Position numbers and translations under genes: made by a program. A stretch of 23,930 nucleotides of DNA, from positions 1 through 23,930 of IMG/VR virus record IMGVR_UViG_3300047409_000851; one strand, written 5' to 3'. Shown here piece after piece: positions 15,248 to 22,590 of this stretch. The notes below the pieces were generated by a model. The model searched no databases, was not told where the DNA came from, and was given only the letters and a program-made list of their open reading frames with translations. The first letter of the stretch is position 1. Each line of letters opens with the position of its first letter. The DNA is from a virus.

Positions 15248-17236
15248 CTAGAACCCCTTGGCTTCGTCTTCGTTGCGGAGCATGTCGACCAGCGAGCCCG
15301 ACGCCAGGGCGGCGGGGCCGGTGAAGTAGGCGAACTTGCGCCAGTCCTTGGGCTCGTCCTTGAGCCGCTGGGTGCCAAGCTCGCCGGTGACCGGGTCCTT
15401 CGAGGTGCCGGTGTAGCCTTTGGCTTTGTGTTCGCCCAAGCTCGCCTGCATCTCCTCCCAGGACATCTTCGGGAGCTTCTTGATGTCGGGGTGCGCCATC
15501 TCGTGGGGCTCGACGCGGCCCCGGTAGGTGTCCCACAGCCGCCACTGCTCGGGGAAGAGCGGAAGCTCGGGGTTCTTGCCGCGCGACTCGTTGACGTAGT
15601 CGACGATCTTGTTGTAGTACGGCCCGAATTCGGTCGCCGTCTCGGGCTCGAAGGCGAGCTTGCCCGGCTGGATGGCCGGATGCACGCTCGGGTTCACCTC
15701 GCCGCCGGCAAGCCGGTACTTGGCCCCTGGGTGGCTGGAGATCACATCGATGGCGGCACCTTCGAGCTTCTTGGCGAAGCCGGGGTCGGTGCCGGCACGG
15801 GCCGCGAGATCCGAGTGCGATGCCCCAGGCATGCCGGTAAGCTCGCCCAGCCGGCCGACGAAGGCGTGGCCGAGATCCGGGTCCTGCATCAGCCGGTCCA
15901 TGTTGTTGCGGATCATGTGGAGGTCGACCGCGCTCGTGTCGCCCTTCGCGAGATCGAGGAACGGCACCCCCAGGCTGGCCGTCTTCGGCCCGAGCCCCGG
16001 CACTTGGTTCATGATTCTCCGGGCTACATCCTGATAGCCCTCGCCCTGTGCCGGCGTGAACATCTCCGGATAGTCGCGCGCCATCCTGGCAAGCTGGGGC
16101 ATGTTGCCGAAGTCGGCGGTGCCCTTGACGCCCATGCCGCCGCGACTCGCGGCCCCCGTGCCCATCTCGTTGGCCCGTGCAGCCTCGGGCGTCATCGCGG
16201 CGATCCGGTTGATGTCCTCGGGGCCGGTGGCACGGTGGCGCATCGCCAGGAATTCGTTCTGGGTCAGCGGCGCGTTGGGCGAGAGCAGCGAGAAGTTGAG
16301 AGCGTTGAAACGGTCAGCCGCGTCGGTCGGCCCCGGCCGCTCGTAAGTCCGCAGGAACTTCTGCATGAGCTTGTTGTGCATGTCCTGGGGCAGCGCGCCA
16401 GGGTCGAAGTTGTTGGCCTTCATCTCCCAGACGTCGGGCAGCGTGAACTTGCCCTCCAGGCCGCCGGGGACCATGACCTCCTTGCGCGTCGTCAGGTCAC
16501 TCAGCCCCAGGCTTTGGCTGGGCGTTCGCGTCAGGTCGACCCCGTGCTTCTGGCCGAAGGCGGCCCACTCCTCGGGCGACATCTCGCCGGCAGGCTTCGG
16601 CAGCACCGGGGGCTCGGAGCGAAGCTCGGCCCGGTTCGCCAGGGCTTGGTCGACCTGTTGCGCGCCGATGGTCGGCCCCTTGCCGGCCTTCTCGGAGATG
16701 ATCGAGCGGGCGATGTCCGGCTCGCCGGCCTCGATGATCGGCGCCATCGCCGCCGCGCTGCGCTCGATCTGCGGCCCTGCCCTGCCGGCCTTGGCGACCG
16801 CCCTGGTGGCTGTCTTGGCCGCCCTGCCGGCCTTGGTGGGGTCGCCGGCCTCGACCAGACCCGCGATGCCGGCAGCCATCGCCGGGTTGGTCTGGCTGTA
16901 CTGGTCCCAGCCCCGCTCGGCCTGGGCGACGCCAGGGACATTCTTGGTCGCCCAGTCTCCAGCACCCTTGATGTTGGCACCAAGCTCCTGCAGCCGCTGG
17001 CCGCCGCGCTCGGTGAGCGGGCCACCCAGGGACTGGATGCGCTCGACCTGATCGGCCGCGTCCTTGGCGGACTGCTCCAGGCCGCGACCGCGCAGCAGGG
17101 AGGTGATGCCGTGGCTGGCCCCGGTCAGGCCGGCGACCGGGGTCTTGACGAGCCCGAGCAGCAACTGCCCGGTCGCGTCAAGCTGGCCGCCAGCCTCGGT
17201 CGCGCCTTCGCGCAGGAGGTCACTGATGCGCGACAT
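15248..17236 (-). CDS. 662-aa virion-region protein with HhH-GPD-like motif
   Basis: A 662-aa protein downstream of the portal. The N-terminal about 180 residues are alanine/glycine-rich and helical (LLLGLVKTPVAGLTGASHGITSLLRG; AGIAGLVEAGDPTKAGRAAKTATRAVAKAG), like ejection proteins. Residues about 308-450 resemble an HhH-GPD DNA glycosylase: LNFSLLSPNAPLTQNEFLAM (like the LLSxQ helix), then the hairpin VPGLGPKTA (412-420) and SAVDLHMIRNNMDRL (435-449). K418 and D438 correspond in position to the catalytic Lys and Asp of endonuclease III-type enzymes (spacing 20 versus 18 residues). No cysteine is present, so there is no iron-sulphur cluster. The C-terminal part (PLFPEQWRLWDTYRGRVEPHEMAHPD) is unassigned. 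Start ATG at 17236 has GAGG 6 bases upstream; longer starts would run deep into the 93-aa gene. The structural context is firm; enzymatic activity is inference. Confidence 0.6.
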   Translation of the reverse strand: MSRISDLLREGATEAGGQLDATGQLLLGLVKTPVAGLTGASHGITSLLRGRGLEQSAKDAADQVERIQSLGGPLTERGGQRLQELGANIKGAGDWATKNVPGVAQAERGWDQYSQTNPAMAAGIAGLVEAGDPTKAGRAAKTATRAVAKAGRAGPQIERSAAAMAPIIEAGEPDIARSIISEKAGKGPTIGAQQVDQALANRAELRSEPPVLPKPAGEMSPEEWAAFGQKHGVDLTRTPSQSLGLSDLTTRKEVMVPGGLEGKFTLPDVWEMKANNFDPGALPQDMHNKLMQKFLRTYERPGPTDAADRFNALNFSLLSPNAPLTQNEFLAMRHRATGPEDINRIAAMTPEAARANEMGTGAASRGGMGVKGTADFGNMPQLARMARDYPEMFTPAQGEGYQDVARRIMNQVPGLGPKTASLGVPFLDLAKGDTSAVDLHMIRNNMDRLMQDPDLGHAFVGRLGELTGMPGASHSDLAARAGTDPGFAKKLEGAAIDVISSHPGAKYRLAGGEVNPSVHPAIQPGKLAFEPETATEFGPYYNKIVDYVNESRGKNPELPLFPEQWRLWDTYRGRVEPHEMAHPDIKKLPKMSWEEMQASLGEHKAKGYTGTSKDPVTGELGTQRLKDEPKDWRKFAYFTGPAALASGSLVDMLRNEDEAKGF

Positions 17237-17501
17237 CTTTCGCCTCGGCGTAGCCGGGCTCGATGGCTTCGCCCTCGGGCGCTGCGCCACCGTGCGCCTC
17301 GACCCAGGCGACCTTCTCGTCGTAGGTCGCGCCGCCCGTGCTGAAGCGTGCCGGCATCTCCTCGGCAGCCTGGGGCTCCAGATAGGCACCCTTCTCGGCC
17401 TTCTTCTCCAGCTTGGCCTGCTCTTCGAGCGCCTCGCGCTCGTACTTCTGCTGGATCGGGTCGGGTTCCTGCTCGACGAGCTTCTCTTCCTTCTTGGTCA
17501 T
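17220..17501 (-). CDS. Charged helical protein (93 aa)
   Basis: A 93-aa hydrophilic protein. The first half is Lys/Glu-rich and likely coiled coil (KKEEKLVEQEPDPIQQKYEREALEEQAKLEKKAEKG); the second half (FSTGGATYDEKVAWVEAHGGAAPEGEAIEPGYAEA) is acidic. No family recognised. AGGAG lies 6 bases before the ATG at 17501, ten bases after the portal stop, and its end overlaps the next gene by 17 bases. Position directly after the portal suggests a small assembly factor, but nothing in the sequence proves it. Confidence 0.6.
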   Translation of the reverse strand: MTKKEEKLVEQEPDPIQQKYEREALEEQAKLEKKAEKGAYLEPQAAEEMPARFSTGGATYDEKVAWVEAHGGAAPEGEAIEPGYAEAKDVAHQ

Positions 17502-17510
17502 GGTCGACTC

Positions 17511-19607
17511 CTATTGCATGGGTGGACGGGGCATCGGTGCGCCTTGCATCGGCGCACCCTGCAATGGTGCTACCTCCGGGGGCGGCTGCATAGCCATGCC
17601 GCCAGGGCCGGGCTTTTGCTGGTCGGGCGGCCCGAGCAGCGCCTGGGCACCGTGGACGGCTCCCTGGACATGGTGCATGCCGGCCTGGGCGAGGTTCTTG
17701 ACAGCCTGGGTCTTGTTCTTGGTGACCTCGGACTTCGTCTTGTCGATCTCGGCCTGCTCTGCCGGTCCTGGGGGCTGCTTGCCCTTGTCGTTGGCGCTCG
17801 CGGCGGCGATGGCCTGATCCAGCACCGTCTCGATCTCCTTGGAGATCCGGAAGCCGCCCAAGCCCCACTTCATCATCTGCATCACTGCCGGCGCGGCCTC
17901 GGGGTTGGTCTGCAGGAGCGGCGTCACCGACTGGACGAACATGCCGACCGCCTGCATGAACTGGGACCGCGAGTCGCGCTCCTGCGCCCAGTCGACCATC
18001 GCCATCGTCTCGCTCTCGACGCTGATGCGGTAGAACTTGTTGTCGCCTGGGGTTTTAAGGAACTGGATCGCCGGCTGCGCCATGCCGGCATCGGGGCTGT
18101 GTTCGATGTTGGACCGCTGCAGGATCGTCTGCGGCTGGAACCGGTCGCAGATGACCTGGGCGCGGATGCGCTGGCCGCCGGCAACCCAGGCACCGATCTG
18201 CTGCTGCTTGAACTGCAGCCGGTTGCCGCCGAACTGCGCCTTCAACTGCTGCGCGCCCAGGGTTTCATCCGGGTTGGTCATGCCGCGCATGATGTCGCCG
18301 ATGCCCAGCACCTCGTAGAGCGCACCCTTGATCGTGTCGCGCTGCATGGTCAGCTTCTCGATCACTGCGGCAACGATCTCGATGGGCACCCAGTCCATCT
18401 GGCCCTTCAGCCCGCCCTTCTCGGCGAACGCGGCCCAGTTGTCGACCGGGATCATCTGGTTCTCCATGCCCTCTTGGAAGACACGGCCGATGGGCGTGCT
18501 GTTCTTGTCGTACACGCCGACCACCTTGCAAGCCTTCGTCAGGTACTTGATCCGGGTCGTCAACTCGTCGATCTGCTGGTACTGATCCTGGGCGAGCAGG
18601 TAGTCGGCGCGCGGGATGAACTTGGACGTCGTCAGGTTCGCCATCAGCGGCTGCGGGCACGGGAAGAAGCCCTTCAGCACCAGCGGGTCCTTCTTGTAGT
18701 CGCAGATCATGTTGAAGCCCAGGACGTGCCAGTAGGCGCACTTCGTGGTCTTGTCCCAGATCTCGAAGACCCCAGCCTTCTCCCAGGGGTCGTTGATGTG
18801 TCCCAGGGCATCAGCCTTGGACTTCTGCTTGCTGACCGGGATCACCTTGCCGATCTTGTCGCCGAAGCGGGCGCAAAGCTCCTCGCGGTTCATGTACACC
18901 CGGCGGGCGACCCAGCGAACGTCCTGCCAGACCCTGGCCGGGCTCCACCAGAAGTCTTCCCAGTAGATGTAGTCTGCCGGCGCATCCTCGTTGACGATAG
19001 CCTCGTACTCGATGGGCTCGGCCAGGACCGTGCCGGTCGCCGGGTCGGTGACAGCCTCGGTCTTGTTCTTGGCCGTCTCGACCTCGTAGCGATACCAGAC
19101 CTGTCCCAGGCCGACGATCAGGTAGTCGCTGACCGCCTGCCTCGTGATCTCGGGGTAGGTCGACTCGTCGTCGTCCTCGCAGTCGTTGTTCAGCATCCGC
19201 TGCAGGATGTTGGCCGCGACCCTTGAGACGTCGTCCTCGGAATCCTTGTGCGTGTTGCTGACGTCGACGTTGGGCGGCTTGGCGTAGAGGGAGGACTTCA
19301 GCACCTCGATGTTCGACCAGAACAGGTTGAACTTCGAGTCGGCATCGTTGAAGCTCGCGCCGTCGCGCTCGTCGAGATACCGCTGCACGAGCTTCTTGGC
19401 GGTGATGTGGAACTTGGAAAGCTCCTTCTTGGCCGCCTGAAGCTCGCGCTCCCAACGCTCGGCCAGCTTCGCCGGGTCCTTGCCCTGGTCTTTCTCGGGC
19501 ACCAGCGACTGATCCCCAGGCTTCTTGCCGTCGTGGATGTCGTGGTACTCCTTGCCGTCGGACGGCTTTTCGTCACCAGCGACTGCAGCTTCACCGTATG
19601 TAGCCAT
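17511..19607 (-). CDS. Portal protein
   Basis: A 698-aa protein close in length to the P22 portal (gp1). It would form the dodecameric ring through which DNA is packaged and ejected. Signs: the N-terminal FNLFWSNIEVLKSSLYAKPPNVDV and DYLIVGLGQVWYRYEV segments, WWSPARVWQDVRWVARRVYMNREEL, a long FIPRADYLLAQDQYQQIDELTTRIKYLTKA helix, DIMRGMTNPDETLGAQQLKAQFGGNRLQFKQQQIGAWV and VESETMAMVDWAQERDSRSQFMQAVGMFVQSVTPL, all typical of podophage portals. The C-terminal about 60 residues are Pro/Gln/Met-rich with a short APMQGAPM repeat and probably disordered. Its ATG overlaps the large terminase stop (ATGA). Confidence 0.88.
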   Translation of the reverse strand: MATYGEAAVAGDEKPSDGKEYHDIHDGKKPGDQSLVPEKDQGKDPAKLAERWERELQAAKKELSKFHITAKKLVQRYLDERDGASFNDADSKFNLFWSNIEVLKSSLYAKPPNVDVSNTHKDSEDDVSRVAANILQRMLNNDCEDDDESTYPEITRQAVSDYLIVGLGQVWYRYEVETAKNKTEAVTDPATGTVLAEPIEYEAIVNEDAPADYIYWEDFWWSPARVWQDVRWVARRVYMNREELCARFGDKIGKVIPVSKQKSKADALGHINDPWEKAGVFEIWDKTTKCAYWHVLGFNMICDYKKDPLVLKGFFPCPQPLMANLTTSKFIPRADYLLAQDQYQQIDELTTRIKYLTKACKVVGVYDKNSTPIGRVFQEGMENQMIPVDNWAAFAEKGGLKGQMDWVPIEIVAAVIEKLTMQRDTIKGALYEVLGIGDIMRGMTNPDETLGAQQLKAQFGGNRLQFKQQQIGAWVAGGQRIRAQVICDRFQPQTILQRSNIEHSPDAGMAQPAIQFLKTPGDNKFYRISVESETMAMVDWAQERDSRSQFMQAVGMFVQSVTPLLQTNPEAAPAVMQMMKWGLGGFRISKEIETVLDQAIAAASANDKGKQPPGPAEQAEIDKTKSEVTKNKTQAVKNLAQAGMHHVQGAVHGAQALLGPPDQQKPGPGGMAMQPPPEVAPLQGAPMQGAPMPRPPMQ

Positions 19608-20968
19608 CAGAGTCGTCCTTGATTCGCGGAGGGTCCGACCGTCTCATGCAACTGGTCGAGCGTGAAGGTGCGGTTGAGAGGCGGCACGATTATGGTCTTC
19701 TCGGGCGGCGGGGGCTCGATGACCGCCAGCTTCGCGGAGCCTTCCATGTAGGCGTCGCACGGGTGGCTCGACCAGTCATGCTCGGGCTCGCTGCTGAAGG
19801 TCTTCGTCTCCTCGTCGTACTTGAAGTGGTACGCCCGCAGCGCCTGCACCAGGGGCTTGCAGACCTCGTTGTTGCTGATCCTGACCCGGCGCAGCATCAG
19901 CCTGCCGGCATTGATCGAGTCGGCCTTCTTGCGAAGCTCGTTTACACGCACGTCGACGCCTTCCCAGGGCCGGTCGGACAGGAACGTCTCGACGACGCTG
20001 CGCTTCGAGGCGAAGCTCTTCGCCTTGGCATCGTGCGGCAGGCAGATGACGTCGGCGCGGGGCTGCTTGCGTAGCCTGGGTATCCACTCCTCGGCGTCCA
20101 TGCCCGAGCCGTCGTCGTAGTGGAAGATCTCGAAGCCGCCGCGCATCCGCTTCCACCAGACGAACGCGGCCTTGTCCCGGTAGCCGATGTCCGACGTCAC
20201 CCAGACCTCGTCGTTGACGCTCGGCCGGTCGACGAAGCAGATCCGGCCCTGCTTCTCGGCCTGCTCGATGTAGCGGCCGAAGATCGCGCCGACGTTCGCG
20301 GCGCTGAAGTCGCAGTCGTACTCCTGCCGGTACAACTCGTCGGGCATCTCGCGGCGCTCGTCGTCCAGCACGCTCTGCGGGATGTGCTTGGTGTCGTCGA
20401 CACCCAGGTGCGAGTGGAACCAGTGGTCGCTGCCCTTGGCAAGCTCGATCAGGTCGTGGAAGTGGTTGTAGCCTCGGGGTGTCGAGATGAAGGCTGCCCA
20501 GCCACCGTTGCCGGCAAGCATCGGCCGGAACATGCTCCAGGCTCTCGGGTCACTGAGCGCAGCCTCGGACATCACGATGCCGAACGGGTTGGAGCCCACC
20601 AAGCTGTCGTAGTAGTCGCTGCCGACCAGTTGCCAGATCGCGCCCGACCGCAGCGTGATCTTCATCTCGGTCTTGTTGGTGTCCTCGCGCAACTGCTTGG
20701 GGAACACCACGTCGAGCGTCTTCCTGCCCTGGTTGTCGAAGCCGTCCCAGACCACCTTCCTCGCGTGCTTGTGCGTCGGCAGCATATGGAAGTACATGCC
20801 TGGGCGCTCGAAGCTCATCTTCGCGGTCTGGTGCAGCATCGTCAGGTCCTTGCCGAACCGACGCGGCCAGCAGCAGGCTGCACGCAGCCCACCGTGGTCG
20901 AAGTAGCGCATCAGCGCCTTCTGCGGCGGCCGACCGACGAAGCCGTTGGGCAGGGTGATCTCAGCCAC
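19607..20968 (-). CDS. terL: Terminase large subunit
   Basis: A 453-aa DNA-packaging motor. ATPase: Walker A-like loop CWPRRFGKD (34-41; the RRxGKD variant, with Asp where Ser/Thr is usual, is known in podophage enzymes), Walker B FGIVMSEAA (129-137, acidic E135), and coupling motif ISTPRG (161-166). Nuclease: the first metal-binding acidic strand is VTSDIGYRD (D260), with PHDAKAKS later and a C-terminal HDWSSHPCDAYM segment carrying further candidate acidic residues. The start is GTG at 20968, which overlaps the tiny upstream ORF by 8 bases; the stop overlaps the portal start. Codons for Arg-Val-Asn in VDVRVNELR are CGT GTA AAC and form one copy of the GTTTACACGC motif (19940-19949). Confidence 0.92.
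   Translation of the reverse strand: MAEITLPNGFVGRPPQKALMRYFDHGGLRAACCWPRRFGKDLTMLHQTAKMSFERPGMYFHMLPTHKHARKVVWDGFDNQGRKTLDVVFPKQLREDTNKTEMKITLRSGAIWQLVGSDYYDSLVGSNPFGIVMSEAALSDPRAWSMFRPMLAGNGGWAAFISTPRGYNHFHDLIELAKGSDHWFHSHLGVDDTKHIPQSVLDDERREMPDELYRQEYDCDFSAANVGAIFGRYIEQAEKQGRICFVDRPSVNDEVWVTSDIGYRDKAAFVWWKRMRGGFEIFHYDDGSGMDAEEWIPRLRKQPRADVICLPHDAKAKSFASKRSVVETFLSDRPWEGVDVRVNELRKKADSINAGRLMLRRVRISNNEVCKPLVQALRAYHFKYDEETKTFSSEPEHDWSSHPCDAYMEGSAKLAVIEPPPPEKTIIVPPLNRTFTLDQLHETVGPSANQGRL
19940..19949 (+). repeat. GTTTACACGC motif, copy in terL
   Basis: Copy inside the large terminase gene; encoded as CGT GTA AAC (Arg-Val-Asn). Confidence 0.6.
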
Positions 20969-21080
20969 GCTTGCGCATCCGCCAGAGCATCAGCCGGTCG
21001 GCAGCGATGCCAGCCATGAAGGCGACGACGAAGTCGAGCCCGTAGGTCCACCAGGGATCGGCGACCACGAGCGTGATCAC
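20961..21080 (-). CDS. Tiny membrane protein, GTG start (39 aa)
   Basis: A 39-codon ORF read as V(M)ITLVVADPWWTYGLDFVVAFMAGIAADRLMLWRMRKRG: one predicted transmembrane helix (about 14-31) and a positively charged C-terminus, giving an N-out/C-in preference. Its GTG overlaps the stop of the preceding 22-codon ORF (GTGA), and its own stop lies 8 bases inside the large terminase start. The chained overlaps support translation; function is unknown. It could act only as a coupling leader for terminase. Confidence 0.45.
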   Translation of the reverse strand: MITLVVADPWWTYGLDFVVAFMAGIAADRLMLWRMRKRG

Positions 21081-21145
21081 GTCGCGCACCAACCGATGAG
21101 GGCGAGCATGCCGCACACCACGATGAAGGCCAGCACGCGCAGCAT
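21077..21145 (-). CDS. Tiny hydrophobic ORF (22 aa)
   Basis: A 22-codon ORF, MLRVLAFIVVCGMLALIGWCAT, nearly all one hydrophobic helix with two cysteines. Its ATG overlaps the methyltransferase stop (ATGA) and its stop overlaps the next GTG. Too short for gene finders. The overlaps at both ends and clean membrane-helix composition argue it may be translated; it is listed with low confidence. Confidence 0.35.
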   Translation of the reverse strand: MLRVLAFIVVCGMLALIGWCAT

Positions 21146-21903
21146 CAGCCTGCGCCGCCGATCCAGATGCTGGGCGTCACTGCGTCGCTGTCCAGCACCT
21201 CGCAGACCGCCTTGCCCAGCACCTCTGCCGGCAGCCGGTGCCACTGCATGCCGTAGTCGAGCCGCACGAGCCCTGCGTGCTGCAGGTCGCGGCTGTCGAG
21301 CGCCTCGTACCGCACCGCATCGTTGAAACGCTGCGCGCCGTCGACGACGTCGATGACCAGCAGCGTGCCTCCAGGCTTCAGGTACGCCTGGGCCATCGTC
21401 AGCATGCTGGGCACGCTGTCCGCGTGGTGCAGCGAGTAGCCCATCAGCACCACGTCGAACGTGCCCAGGGCCGCCAGGAGCGTCGGGTCGCGCATGTCCC
21501 CATGCACCAGCCTGCCAGGGCACTGGCAACGCTCTAGCTGCGCCCTGGATGCGTTGACCAGGGTGAACCGGAGGTCAGGCTGCGCCTCGCGCCAGTACCG
21601 CTCCATGCCGGCAACGCCGCAGCCCAGGGACAGCACGCTGGAACCCGGCGGGGTGTTTACACGCTCCAGCACCATCAGGCTGTGCTTGCGCTCGTCAGGG
21701 TCGAGCAGGAACAACTGCAGCACGCTGACGCCTTGCGACAGCAGCCAGTCGGTGACGCCACCGACGACACGCTCGTCAGCGTAGAGCGGATGGTCTGCCG
21801 GCGGCCAATTCCCAGGAACGTAATCGTGGCCGTTGGCACCCGAGCCCTGGGGCTTCATCACCGTCTGCCAGCCCTTCAGCGAGGCTACATCGACCTCGTC
21901 CAT
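21145..21903 (-). CDS. Class I SAM-dependent methyltransferase
   Basis: A 252-aa Rossmann-type methyltransferase. Motif I is SVLSLGCGVAGMERYW (89-104), the end of strand 2 is FTLVNAS (113-119), then VHGDMRDP (133-140), motif IV-like FDVVLMGYSLHHAD (149-162), and LKPGGTLLVID (175-185). The residue expected to hold the SAM ribose is Asn117, not Asp/Glu; the form (V/L)NxSxxQL is known among small-molecule and lipid-type methyltransferases. No DPPY or PCQ motif is present, so it is unlikely to be a DNA base methyltransferase. The C-terminal part (RLPAEVLGKAVCEVL) may be a substrate cap. It sits between the small and large terminase genes. ATG at 21903 follows the upstream stop by 3 bases. Substrate unknown. 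Confidence 0.8.
   Translation of the reverse strand: MDEVDVASLKGWQTVMKPQGSGANGHDYVPGNWPPADHPLYADERVVGGVTDWLLSQGVSVLQLFLLDPDERKHSLMVLERVNTPPGSSVLSLGCGVAGMERYWREAQPDLRFTLVNASRAQLERCQCPGRLVHGDMRDPTLLAALGTFDVVLMGYSLHHADSVPSMLTMAQAYLKPGGTLLVIDVVDGAQRFNDAVRYEALDSRDLQHAGLVRLDYGMQWHRLPAEVLGKAVCEVLDSDAVTPSIWIGGAG
21655..21664 (+). repeat. GTTTACACGC motif, copy in the methyltransferase gene
   Basis: Copy inside the methyltransferase gene, encoded as CGT GTA AAC (Arg-Val-Asn, residues 81-83). Confidence 0.6.
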
Positions 21904-21906
21904 GCC

Positions 21907-22281
21907 TCAGGCTTCCTTCCTGATGACCACTGTCAGCGGGCCGCCGCCTTCGCCGACCACCTCCGACCTGTTGAGCTTGGGCGCAGCAAACTCGGCAAGC
22001 TGGGCCAGCAGGCGTGCAGCGCCGGCAGGATCTGGCGGCCGACCGGGGATGGTCTTGCCCCCGACCTTGCGATTGCGCGAGCCCTCGGCCGTCTGCTTCA
22101 GCCACAGGGCCACGTTCTCCCTGTTGTCGTCGAGCAGCGCCTGGACCGTCTCGCGGAACGCCTGGGTGGTCCTGTTGGGCACGCCTTTCTTGCGCCCCTT
22201 GCCGGCGTTGGGCGGCCGCCTGGGGCTCGCAGCAGGCTGCACCAGAGTGCTGTCGCCACTGGGCGAAGAGGGGGTTGACAT
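21907..22281 (-). CDS. Putative terminase small subunit
   Basis: A 124-aa basic protein. The core GKGRKKGVPNRTTQAFRETVQALLDDNRENVALWLKQTAEG ... PDPAGAARLLAQLAEFAAPKLNRSEVVGEGGGPLTVVI matches a short phage family (KGRKKGxPNKxTxxx...P.L...E..G..G.PL) that usually lies just upstream of the large terminase and is taken as the small subunit or a functional substitute that marks DNA for packaging. No clear helix-turn-helix is visible. I chose the ATG at 22281; upstream in-frame sequence runs into the repeat region and is not protein-like. The ribosome site is weak. First gene of the leftward block. Confidence 0.6.
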   Translation of the reverse strand: MSTPSSPSGDSTLVQPAASPRRPPNAGKGRKKGVPNRTTQAFRETVQALLDDNRENVALWLKQTAEGSRNRKVGGKTIPGRPPDPAGAARLLAQLAEFAAPKLNRSEVVGEGGGPLTVVIRKEA

Positions 22282-22330
22282 GCGCCGAAATGTACCCGCA
22301 AACCTGCGCGACGCCCAGGCCGCCGCCCCT

Positions 22331-22355
22331 GAACAGCCGAACAGCCTGAACAGCC
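22331..22355. repeat. GAACAGCC x3 tandem cluster
   Basis: Three copies of the 8-mer GAACAGCC start at 22331, 22339 and 22348, spaced 8 and 9 bases apart. They are the reverse complement of the GGCTGTTC copies found about 100 bases to the right, so the region has two facing groups of the same site. Confidence 0.75.
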
Positions 22356-22446
22356 TTGTCCGCCCTTTGTGCGCTCGCATTCGCGCGGCCGCTCGATGCG
22401 CGCTACTTTCTCCTTTTCTCACATAAGAGGAGGAATAGGTTGTCCA

Positions 22447-22531
22447 GGCTGTTCTACCGGGCGTAGAAGGCTGTTCTCGAAGGCTGTTCAGGCTTCGACT
22501 TGGCTGTTCTACCGGGCGTAGAAGGCTGTTC
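22447..22531. repeat. GGCTGTTC x5 with exact 30-bp duplication
   Basis: GGCTGTTC starts at 22447, 22469, 22482, 22502 and 22524. The 30-bp unit 22447-22476 recurs exactly at 22502-22531 (55-base period). Inside each unit, TTCTAC-CGGGC-GTAGAA is a perfect 6-bp dyad (22452-22468 and 22507-22523) lying between two GGCTGTTC copies 22 bases apart, about two turns of the helix. This layout suits a bound dimer or an iteron-type initiator. Confidence 0.75.
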
Positions 22532-22562
22532 AGCGTATTGCCAACAAAGTCACGCCACCCCC

Positions 22563-22590
22563 TTGCAGAGTGTAGATTGAATCTATATGA
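22563..22590 (+). promoter_or_regulatory. Candidate sigma70-type promoter for rightward genes
   Basis: TTGCAG (22563-22568) and TATATG (22584-22589) are separated by 15 bases and lie in the only AT-rich patch before the first rightward gene. The spacing is short and the match imperfect. The -10 overlaps the edge of the palindromes, so a bound repressor would block it. Confidence 0.3.

Noticed and set aside
15068-19226. Plus-strand open frames of 758 and 720 codons opposite the 662-aa, portal and neighbouring genes
   Set aside because: Shadows of recognised minus-strand genes (portal and HhH-like protein); no domain or ribosome site of their own.
21145-21903. Methyltransferase as a DNA base-modifying anti-restriction enzyme
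   Set aside because: No DPPY/NPPY or PCQ motif and no target recognition domain; motif set fits small-molecule-type enzymes.
22275-22280. TTGACA as a -35 element for rightward transcription
   Set aside because: No -10-like sequence lies 15-19 bases downstream, and it overlaps the start of the putative small terminase gene.
22420-22441. Leftward promoter TGGACA with a TATGTG-like -10 near 22420-22446
   Set aside because: The -10 match is poor (three of six) and the spacing is uncertain, so it was not listed as a feature.
22331-22531. CRISPR-like array
   Set aside because: Repeats are only 8 bp, irregularly spaced and in both orientations, with no spacer structure.
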